From: Chondrosia reniformis
Lineage: Eukaryota; Porifera; Demospongiae; Chondrillida; Chondrillidae
Reading direction: 5' to 3'
Length of the DNA: 64,000 nucleotides
NCBI GenBank assembly: GCA_947172415.1
Contig: OX359196.1
Location: 6,697,901 to 6,761,900, forward strand
Translations under genes and position numbers: made by a program
Notes under the pieces: model-generated
Databases searched by the model: none
Told to the model about the DNA's origin: nothing
Seen by the model: the letters and a program-made list of their open reading frames with translations, nothing else
Shown: piece by piece, positions 49,601 through 61,400 of the stretch
Position numbering within the stretch: position 1 is the first letter of the stretch
Layout of the letters: each line of letters begins with the position of its first letter

Positions 49601-52600
49601 ATAAAAAGTTTGACCTTACAGTTCCTAGGCAACAACCTCCTGTGTTCATTTCCTGAGTACTGAGCACATGGTTCTATAATATTTACCTCCCCATGACCCA
49701 ATCCATGCAGTGATTCTATTTGGTGTTATAAAGTACTCTCATAGTTGGTCAACCTTTCTGTGTACAGTATGCATATACTGTACATTATTGAGATATACCT
49801 GCTAATTGGGAGCCCTTGAGATTATTAGCTTGAGAAATGAGATGCTTTGTTAACTGTAGTCTTCCAACCCACGTGTCTACATGCAGTAGCTAGTATGCCA
49901 CTATCACTGTCTAGCTGTTTGAGCCCTCTCATATGTAGATAGATAGATATGTATATTTCATATAGTCGCAGTGTCTAGAAGTTAGAAGTCCGATCAAAGG
50001 CCTCAGCATCATGTACACTTTAATTTGTCTCTAGCAGTTAGAACAAGCCATGAAAATCAAAGAATGATCTCAACATTCAAAAGTTATTTAAGGTTTCCAG
50101 AAGACTGTATGTGTCTCTCTAGTCTGGCTATCTTGGACCAACCACCGCAGAATGAAGCAATCTGAATTGATGTCAAAGCTCCAAGTTGGAATAAGGGACC
50201 TCCCTTTGACAAACAATTGAGGAAACCCTTACTTCAAACCGCCAGCAACTGTAAATGAATGCAATAAAAGTTAAATGTTTTCAATTTGATCTATCAGAGT
50301 ATTCAGCCAGTTAATTGAACAGTGTTTGATAATGGGATGTTGATAGGAACTAGAGGGCAGTGTGGTTCTAGCTGGTTGGAAGTGACCAGATGTAGTCTCT
50401 TTCAAGTCTTACACATTTCTAACTTCAATGGAGTGTCAGACATATTCCACTGAAAATGAATATGGTGACCTCAGTTACTGGTATCAATGTTTATAGGTAT
50501 ACCTATATGTATGTAAGACCTGTAAAATATAGCAGTATATGCTACATATTCAACGTATATGTTTACACTCAGTTTAGCTACACTGTGTCAAGCAGGGGAT
50601 ACCAGTTAACTGCAGGCTTCCATTAAATGTGTAGGCATATACACACACTGTCATTTTAGTTTTGAATCATTCCAAATACACTTCCTTAACTTTCAAAATC
50701 TCTGAAATGGAGCAAATTAAAAATAATAAAATGTTTTCTTTTACAAGTTGCTTGAGAAGACCAGGCTGAGTTGGTTGTATGATGAGAAGGGATCAGATTG
50801 GAATTGATAAAGATTGAATTAATGAGGATTGATTTCTGGATTGATTTTGAGATTGATTTAAATTGCTCAGTACTAATTTTAACTTCCATTGTTTGACGAT
50901 GAACACCATAAAGATCAATTAATCCGTAAGGGAGGGAGTTTAATGAAGGAAAGTTAGCCTAAGTTGATGTAGTGGAATGCCAAGCGCTTGATTCCTCTAG
51001 GGATAATTCAAGTGATAGCATTTCATGAGGTAAAGCATGTTTACAAAATTTGAATGAGGAAGGTTTCGTAGTGTATTGGTTTTTGATTAATTTTAAGATT
51101 ATGACCAGTATTGCTTAAGTGTTTATACGTATGTAACTTGGTGGACAGTGAAGGGTAAATTTTAAAGAGTCTTTAACTGATAACATAGATGACAAGATGA
51201 CTGTGCTGCTTTTGAGGCTGACCTTCCTGTACAGTGAAGCATGTCACCACTATACTCTTGCTAGACTCAAGGTTACGTCTATGGCTTATGAATAGAGTAA
51301 ACATTAGCACTTTCTATGCAGTTTGGAGTTACCATGGTTATGGTTCCTCCTAAGTTGTATGATAACAGTTAGCACCTACAGACGACTGAAAAAGGATTAA
51401 ACTAATTTAATTCATGTGTACTTTCAGTATAGCAGACTTGACTGAAGTATGACCACTAGAGTATTGTACCTATTGACAATTGTGGTTTCTCATAAATCCC
51501 AATTTAGCAGTATGATGTAATCTATAGTACAGGGGTGCTTATGAATAATGGTTCAATCTCTTCATAACCAATAATTTTCTTTTTTATTTTCTGGAGTGAT
51601 GAAGCCTTCTTGTGAACCAACTTCTCTAAACAGTGTACTCCTAAGGCTATCATGTGACAGCTAATTTCTGAGAATTGTCAAAGTCATTTATCCCATGAAG
51701 CATATCCATAGCTTGATACCACTGTGACAAAGGTTATTGATTCATTTGGGATATTCAGAAAAGACCAGAGTTTTAAAATAATAGCCTTGTACATTACTGA
51801 TAGGATTGCCATACTTCACTTTGAGGTGGTCTAATGAGCCTGATGGTGTGGGTGGTGTTGTTGAAGTGCTTGATTCCATGGCATAGTTTAGGGTTGTATG
51901 TCATCCGGTGTCAGACAACAACAAGTGACATCACAAGTCAGGCCGTTTGGGTGGGAGCACCTTTGACATGGGGTATGGAGAAACCTAATTTTTGTTTAAA
52001 CTGGTCTTGGTACCCTGTTGAATTTGATTTACAAATGGAAACTTGTTAGAAGTGAAGTTGTGAAAGTGTTGCAAAAGAATTGGCTTTCAGACAACCAATC
52101 CCAGTGGTGTCGTTTAGGACCTTTGCACTTTATTTGAGTTTTGGAGTCATTAGAGAAGTGGTTTGATTGTGTGGCATTGCTATTTGGTGCTTACCTGTGG
52201 TTATGCATGGACAATTATAAGAAGGTAGAGACCTATCTGTATGATACATCCGGCTGTTATACATTCTTCTTTGATCTTGGTCCTATATATAGCATGCACA
52301 CATTTGAAGTTATGCAATTCATAAGATTATGGGGACTTTTTGTGGATTTAATGTAACTCATTCATGACATTTACATTCCTAGTTTGATGTTGCATTGTTT
52401 TAGATTGTTGTGCGAGTGCCATAGATTTGAAATTGGTTTACTAAAAGAATCCTCACCAGCTTTTTATTCTTAATTGTGCATATGTTCGTCATTGACATAT
52501 TAAGCAGGGGTCCAGAATAGTGTGTCCCTATTAGAGAATGCATCCTTACACTTCTCTCCATTTAAAGAAATAGCTATTGTTGTTAGTTCAAGTGGACAAA

Positions 52601-55279
52601 ACCTCCAGTGTATCCAATATTTCTTAAATAGGAATATTCAATGCTTTGATAATACAAATTAGTATTTTCTAGTGTGATAGAATACATGATATGTAGCAGC
52701 GTGTTATCACTGTGGTTTTGTTTTAATCTGTGGTTGGTTCACTAATCTTGTGTGTAGTTCCATTTCAGGTATAGTTCTATTGGTTTATTGGTTTTCATTA
52801 ATTCACCAATTGGCTTCTCCTTGCCTTATTCTCTTAGGTTTTGTCTTCTCCAACACCATACTAGGAACATGTTGTCAACACAGGGTCGCAAAGAAGCCAC
52901 ATTGGTGAGGATTTCTATGGTAACTCCTGTAATCAATTTTTTTGCATGGTCGCCAAATGCTTAGTAGACAGTCTCTGTGGCTCTCCTTATGTGTGCTCTG
53001 TGTTTCTGGGGAAAAGATGATGATACATAACTTTGGTAGCTGTATCAATAAATGAGTTTGTATATACCCAATAGTGGAATTACCTGACGATCTTCCTTCC
53101 TTCCTTCCTGGGCTCATTCAAAAATGTAATTTACTACTCTGGATTGGGCACAGATGGTCCTACTGTATTTGGCTCTAATGTGCCTATCCCAGCGAAGAAA
53201 TGTAAACAGACGCTTTGCCTAAACTCTTAGCAATACATAGTACATCTCCTGTACTTGATTGCGTGGTTATGTCAGGATTGGTGTGTCCAATTGTGTTTGC
53301 TATTGAACATATGATGGGGCCAAACAAGATGATGATGTTTGATCCATTCTACTGTTGTTTGATCCATTCTACTGTTGAACTTTAAACTTTAATTAATGTA
53401 AGTTTTTTAATTGGCTTCATTAATTAATTTTGTTTCAATTATGGGTTGCTAGACTATCTTGAATGTTGTGTATCCTATGATATGGAATTTGTAAAAGAGA
53501 TATATTGTTGTATCAACAGCTCCTTTTCATGTTGTCAGGGAGTGTTAAATCGAAATGAGGCTGAATTAATTATTTTACCTGTTCCAACTTCCCTGACAAA
53601 CGTGACAGAGTGACTATATTTGAGTATTGTGTGGTTGCAGTTGATTGACCAACAATATATCACCATAATTGAGTTAGCAGCTTGCTTTGAAATTTAATTG
53701 TACTCTATGGATTTGTTACGATATTGTCTTCCTTGACAGCTGCGAATTGTGTCATTGGAGATCTCATTCATACTCCACCATCTGATTTTACACCACTGCA
53801 TTCTCTCTGTAATATAATAAGGTTCCATGGTTGTGATTTCTTATCACTCTTTTAGTCATCACTGTTCCTTACTAACCTGTAGGAACACAGAGAGCTTGAG
53901 TCTTCACTAAGTACTCTTCAAGTTCCAGATGGCCATGCTAAAATAGAAGCAGAAATGAAGTCGGACCAAGTTTGTCCGGTTTTAAAGCCTCTTTCCCAGT
54001 GTAATCTGCTCAAAGAAAAAACACAATGTTCGTCCACTGCATCATGTCCTGATGATGATGCTGAAGCAAAGAAGAGTTCAATCTCTGAAAACCAAGAAGA
54101 CTCTTTCTCTTTTCCAGATAATGAACAACCACTGATCTTACCTAAATTTAAGCCAAATCATTTCTTGGACCCTTGTTCTGATGAAGATTTCACAGATCTT
54201 TCTCCCCTCTCCCAAATGAGTTACAGCCAGGGCAGTTCGGGTAGTCCAGCCTCCTTTGGTAGTACAACCAGTGCTTCTCCTTTTAACAGTCAATCTAGTA
54301 GCAGCTCTTCAGGAGTCAGCATCAAAAGGAGAAGAACTGGAAATAGAGGAAGAAGGAAGCGAGTGCAGAAAATGAGTTCTCAGTTGAATTCAGCCTCTTC
54401 AAAGGTTTTACCAGGTAGATTAAACATGTGGCTGAAACAGTTTGATGAAGAACCTCATTCGACTATTGAAAAGGATGCCATCAGTTTGAAAGGTAAGAAA
54501 ATAAAGAACTTATGACTTCAATTGCACCTACTTACGCATTGATAGATCCTGATTAGAATAATGTGACACTCAACAAGATATATATATACGTACTATTGGG
54601 TATATGAGTGAAGATATTCATCTATATATATGTCTTTTATGTGCACTGTGATATGTATGTTTTGAGGTTTTTTCATGTGTATTCATGTGATATGTAATAG
54701 CTATGTTTTGATAATCTTGAGTGTGTGCTATAGGTTCTGTAGAAGTGAGTGTAAATGGAAGTCATCTGGACTCCGAGAAGGAGTACACTGGTGGTTTTTC
54801 TGATGAAGAAAAAACTCTTCACTACAGTACTCATCCAGGAAAACAAGCTTCTCAAAATGTATGTACTTATAAGTGTGGATAATTCTTACTTCTTTATCAA
54901 TCACATGTATACATACATTTACACAATCTTCAATCAATGGACTCTATTACGCAGTTTACCTGACCTATTAAAGGTGTTTTTAACACTTATTTTTAGGAAT
55001 ATCAAAGTTGTGACAATGGTGGAGATGTCATGTGTGATTTATTTAAGCCTCTACAGCCTGACACATCGTCACAGACATCTGACCGTGATACCCTCGGCAG
55101 TCCTGTATCTGCAGAATTCCCTAGGAAAAGGTGAGTGCTTGTATACAATTCTTTACTGTACATCTTGTTAAATCTGTCTTTTCCTTCTTTGTAGGACCTT
55201 TGTCTGTGTTACCCTGAACAAGCTAAGGAGCACCAGATACAGTCTTATGGAAAACGAGGATGATATCTTCATGATGTAA
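40621..55279 (+). CDS. Unrecognised, probably nuclear protein with KEN motif
   Basis: Exons 40621-40810, 42653-42700 (probable), 48819-48864, 52838-52904, 53883-54492, 54734-54858, 54997-55130, 55195-55279 join in phase to 434 residues (418 without the second). The N-terminus (FTEFYSKNYEKYKQIFPFIK then KAQLKSKMKQIWE) resembles the helical start of an HMG-like fold, with no firm match. The third exon encodes VCPDKENASN, which contains a KEN motif used by the anaphase-promoting complex. The long exon is Ser-rich and has a basic, NLS-like RRRTGNRGRRKRVQ. The C-terminus is TFVCVTLNKLRSTRYSL followed by an acidic MENEDDIFMM. The features suggest a nuclear, cell-cycle-regulated protein; that is inference. 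Introns are unusually long (6.1 and 4.0 kb). Confidence 0.75.
41247..42130. repeat. Polypyrimidine minisatellite (CTCTCCCTTCTCACTTCCACACAC type)
   Basis: About 880 bp made of two interleaved unit types: CCCTCCTCTCCCTTCTCACT plus TCCACACA (29 bp), and a shorter form with CCCCCTCCCTCTCACTTCCA plus CACA (24 bp). It lies in intron 1 of the 40621 gene. The 300-codon Ser/Pro/His frames on the + strand are by-products. Confidence 0.95.
43485..43644. repeat. 80-bp tandem duplication
   Basis: Copies 43485-43564 and 43565-43644 both start GGTTCTTCTGTCTAATTAAG and differ only near GTCCAG/GACAAG. A third copy begins GGTTTT and diverges at once. Confidence 0.93.
43753..43915. repeat. About 24-bp minisatellite, seven copies
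   Basis: The unit is GTGTGGTTAATACATAAAGT plus AT, with GTGTGTGATT variants at the left. Unit length varies by GT-run slippage. Confidence 0.9.
44248..44300. repeat. GATT/GATG microsatellite
   Basis: A short imperfect run of TGATTGAT and TGATGGAT tetranucleotides. Confidence 0.8.
47180..47398. mobile_element. Foldback / MITE-like element with 52-bp identical inverted arms
   Basis: The arm starting TATCTTTGGGATGGTACATC at 47215-47266 is the exact reverse complement of 47348-47399. Each arm ends in a T or A tract toward the centre. The centre holds CTGAGTAAGACCC, a short loop and GGGTCGAAACG. ACTAACATGTT is found at 47169-47179 and again at 47399-47409, a possible 11-bp target-site duplication. 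If so, about 35 bp of unpaired sequence belongs to the left end. There is no coding capacity, so it must be non-autonomous. Confidence 0.8.
48865..52837. other. Long intron of the 40621 gene
   Basis: 4.0 kb of AT-rich sequence. I see no further exon, RNA gene or array on either strand. Confidence 0.55.
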
Positions 55280-55495
55280 TTGTACAGCAACTATTCATGT
55301 TAAACCACTCATTTTACCGATCAACTATATACATTCATTAATTCTTCTGCTGTGAACTCTTATTATGCGACTGAAACTCCAGTTATGTAGTTTTTACTTG
55401 TCTCTCTAAGCTGACTATACACGTACATCTATATTATTTAAGTACATATCCATTTTTGGATGTTAACGTATGGCTTCCTGTTCGTAACCTTGTAT

Positions 55496-58400
55496 ATATA
55501 TATATATATATTATACCTACCTATACCTACCGATACCTGCCTACCTATACCTACCTATACCTACCTACCTATACCTACCTATACCTACCTACCTATACCT
55601 ACCTACCTATACCTACCTACCTATACCTACCTACCTATACCTACCTACCTATACCTACCTACCTATACTTACCTATACCTACCTATACCTACCTACCTAT
55701 ACCTACCTATACCTACCTATACCTACCTTTACCTACCTACCTATACCTACCTACCTATACCTACCTACCTATACCTACCTATACCTACCTACCTATACCT
55801 ACCTACCAACCTACCTATACCTACCTACCTATACCTACCTATACCTACCTACCTATACCTACCTATACCTACCTATACCTACCTACCTATACCTACCTAC
55901 CTATACCTACCTACCTATACCTACCTATACCTACCTACCTATACCTACCTATACCTACCTACCTACCTATACCTACCTTCCTATACCTACCTACCTATAC
56001 CTACCTACCTATACCTACCTACCTATACCTACTTATACCCACCTACCTACCTATACCTACCTTCCTATACCTACCTACCTATACCTACCTACCTATACCT
56101 ACTTACCTATACCTACCTATACCTACCTATACCTACCTATACCTACCCACCTATACCTACCTTTACCTACCTACCTACCTACCTATACCTACCTATACCT
56201 ACCTACCTATACCTACCTACCTATACCTACCTATACCTACCTACCTATACCTACCTATACCTACCTACCTATACCTACCTATACCTACCTATACCTACCC
56301 ACCTATACCTACCTATACCTACCTATACCTACCCACCTATACCTACCTATACCTACCTACCTATACCTACCTACCTATACCTACCTATACCTACCTACCT
56401 ATACCTACCTACCTATACCTACCTATACCTACCTACCTATACCTACCTATACCTACCTACCTATACCTACCTATACCTACCTACCTATACCTACCTATAC
56501 CTACCTATACCTACCTACCTATACCTTCCTACCTATACCTACCTATACCTACCTACCTATACCTACCTATACCTACCTACCTATACCTACCTATACCTAC
56601 CTATACCTACCTACCTATACCTACCTATACCTACCTACCTATACCTACCTTCCTATACCTACCTACCTATACCTACCTATACCTACCTATACCTACCCAC
56701 CTATACCTACCTATACCTACCTTCCTATACCTACCTACATATACCTACCTACCTATACCTACCTATACCTACCTATACCTACCTACCTATACCTACCTAT
56801 ACCTACCTACCTACCTATACCCACCTACCTCCCTACCTACCTACCTACCTATACCTACCTACCTATACCTACCTACCTATACCTACCTATACCTACCTAT
56901 ACCTACCTACCTATACCTACCTATACCTACCTACCTACCTATACCTACCTACCTATACCTACCTACCTATACCTACCTACCTATACCTACCTATACCTAC
57001 CTATACCTACCTACCTATACCTACCTATACCCACCTACCTACCTATACCTACCTATACCTACCTATACCCACCTACCTACCTATACCTACCTATACCTAC
57101 CTATACCCACCTACCTACCTATACCTACCTTCCTATACCTACCTACCTATACCTACCTACCTATACCTACCTACCTATACCTACCTATACCTACCTATAC
57201 CTACCTATACCTACCTACCTATACCTACCTTTACCTACCTACCTACCTATACCTACCTACACCTACCTACCTATACCTACCTACCTATACCTACCTATAC
57301 CTACCTACCTATACCTACCTACCTATACCTACCTATACCTACCTATACCTACCCACCTATACCTACCTATACCTACCTACCTATACCTACCTACCTATAC
57401 CTACCTACCTATACCTACCTATACCTACCTACCTATACCTACCTACCTATACCTACCTACCTATACCTACCTACCTATACCTACCTACCTATACCTACCT
57501 ACCTATACCTACCTATACCTACCTATACCTACCTTTACCTACCTACCTATACCTACCTACCTATACCTACCTACCTATACCTACCTATACCTACCTACCT
57601 ATACCTACCTACCAACCTACCTATACCTACCTACCTATACCTACCTATACCTACCTACCTATACCTACCTATACCTACCTATACCTACCTACCTATACCT
57701 ACCTACCTATACCTACCTATACCTACCTATACCTATCTACCTATACCTACCTATACCTACCTACCTACCTATACCTACCTTCCTATACCTACCTACCTAT
57801 ACCTACCTACCTATACCTACCTACCTATACCTACCTACCTATACCTACCTATACCTACTTATACCCACCTACCTACCTATACCTACCTTCCTATACCTAC
57901 CTACCTATACCTACCTACCTATACCTACTTACCTATACCTACCTATACCTACCTATACCTACCTACCTATACCTACCTACCTATACCTACCTATACCTAC
58001 CTACCTATACCTACCTATACCTACCTACCTATACCTACCTATACCTACCTATACCAACCTACCTATACCTACCTACCTATACCTACCTATACCTACCTAT
58101 ACCTACCCACCTATACCTACCTATACCTACCTATACCTACCCACCTATACCTACCTATACCTACCTACCTATACCTACCTACCTATACCTACCTATACCT
58201 ACCTACCTATACCTACCTACCTATACCTACCTATACCTACCTACCTATACCTACCTATACCTACCTACCTATACCTACCTATACCTACCTACCTATACCT
58301 ACCTATACCTACCTATACCTACCTACCTATACCTTCCTACCTATACCTACCTATACCTACCTACCTATACCTACCTATACCTACCTACCTATACCTACCT

Positions 58401-61400
58401 ATACCTACCTATACCTACCTACCTATACCTACCTATACCTACCTACCTATACCTACCTTCCTATACCTACCTACCTATACCTACCTATACCTACCTATAC
58501 CTACCCACCTATACCTACCTATACCTACCTTCCTATACCTACCTACATATACCTACCTACCTATACCTACCTATACCTACCTATACCTACCTACCTATAC
58601 CTACCTATACCTACCTACCTACCTATACCCACCTACCTCCCTACCTACCTACCTACCTATACCTACCTACCTATACCTACCTACCTATACCTACCTATAC
58701 CTACCTATACCTACCTACCTATACCTACCTATACCTACCTACCTACCTATACCTACCTACCTATACCTACCTACCTATACCTACATACCTATACCTACCT
58801 ATACCTACCTATACCTACCTACCTATACCTACCTATACCCACCTACCTACCTATACCTACCTATACCTACCTATACCCACCTACCTACCTATACCTACCT
58901 ATACCTACCTATACCCACCTACCTACCTATACCTACCTTCCTATACCTACCTACCTATACCTACCTACCTATACCTACCTACCTATACCTACCTATACCT
59001 ACCTATACCTACCTATACCTACCTACCTATACCTACCTTTACCTACCTACCTACCTATACCTACCTACACCTACCTACCTATACCTACCTACCTATACCT
59101 ACCTATACCTACCTACCTATACCTACCTACCTATACCTACCTATACCTACCTATACCTACCCACCTATACCTACCTATACCTACCTACCTATACCTACCT
59201 ACCTATACCTACCTACCTATACCTACCTATACCTACCTACCTATACCTACCTACCTATACCTACCTACCTATACCTACCTACCTATACCTACCTACCTAT
59301 ACCTACCTACCTATACCTACCTATACCTACCTATACCTACCTTTACCTACCTACCTATACCTACCTACCTATACCTACCTACCTATACCTACCTATACCT
59401 ACCTACCTATACCTACCTACCAACCTACCTATACCTACCTACCTATACCTACCTATACCTACCTACCTATACCTACCTATACCTACCTATACCTACCTAC
59501 CTATACCTACCTACCTATACCTACCTATACCTACCTATACCTATCTACCTATACCTACCTATACCTACCTACCTACCTATACCTACCTTCCTATACCTAC
59601 CTACCTATACCTACCTACCTATACCTACCTACCTATACCTACCTACCTATACCTACCTATACCTACTTATACCCACCTACCTACCTATACCTACCTTCCT
59701 ATACCTACCTACCTATACCTACCTACCTATACCTACTTACCTATACCTACCTATACCTACCTATACCTACCTACCTATACCTACCTACCTATACCTACCT
59801 ATACCTACCTACCTATACCTACCTATACCTACCTACCTATACCTACCTATACCTACCTATACCAACCTACCTATACCTACCTATACCTACCTACCTATAC
59901 CTACCTTCCTATACCTACCTACCTATACCTACCTACCTATACCTACCTATACCTATACCTACCTATACCTACCTACCTATACCTACCTATACCTACCTTC
60001 CTATACCTACCTACCTATACCTACCTATACCTACCCACCTATACCTACCTATACCTACCTACCTATACCTACCTTCCTATACCTACCTACCTATACCTAC
60101 CTATACCTACCTACCTATACCTACCTACCTATACCCACCTATACCTACCTATACCTACCTTTACCTACCTACCTATACCTACCTACCTATACCTACCTAC
60201 CTATACCTACCTATATCTACCTACCTATACCTACCTACCAACCTACCTATACCTACCTACCTATACCTACCTATACCTACCTACCTATACCTCCCTATAC
60301 CTACCTATACCTACCTTCCTATACCTACCTACCTATACCTACCTACCTATACCTACCTACCTATACCTACCTATACCTACCTACCTATACCTACCTATAC
60401 CTACCTATACCTACCTTTACCTACCTACCTATACCTACCTACCTATACCTACCTACCTATACCTACCTATACCTACCTACCTATACCTACCTACCAACCT
60501 ACCTATACCTACCTACCTATACCTACCTATACCTACCTACCTATACCTACCTATACCTACCTATACCTACCTACCTATACCTACCTACCTATACCTACCT
60601 ACCTATACCTACCTATACCTACCTACCTATACCTACCTATACCTACCTACCTACCTATACCTACCTTCCTATACCTACCTACCTATACCTACCTATACCT
60701 ACCTTCCTATACCTACCTACCTATACCTACCTACCTATACCTACCTACCTATACCTACCTATACCTACCTACCTATACCTACCTATACCTACCTATACCT
60801 ACCTTTACCTACCTACCTATACCTACCTACCTATACCTACCTACCTATACCTACCTATACCTACCTACCTATACCTACCTACCAACCTACCTATACCTAC
60901 CTACCTATACCTACCTATACCTACCTACCTATACCTACCTATACCTACCTATACCTACCTACCTATACCTACCTACCTATACCTACCTACCTATACCTAC
61001 CTATACCTACCTACCTATACCTACCTATACCTACCTACCTACCTATACCTACCTTCCTATACCTACCTACCTATACCTACCTACCTATACCTACCTACCT
61101 ATACCTACTTATACCCACCTACCTACCTATACCTACCTTCCTATACCTACCTACCTATACCTACCTACCTATACCTACTTACCTATACCTACCTATACCT
61201 ACCTATACCTACCTATACCTACCCACCTATACCTACCTTTACCTACCTACCTACCTACCTATACCTACCTATACCTACCTACCTATACCTACCTACCTAT
61301 ACCTACCTATACCTACCTACCTATACCTACCTATACCTACCTACCTATACCTACCTATACCTACCTATACCTACCCACCTATACCTACCTATACCTACCT

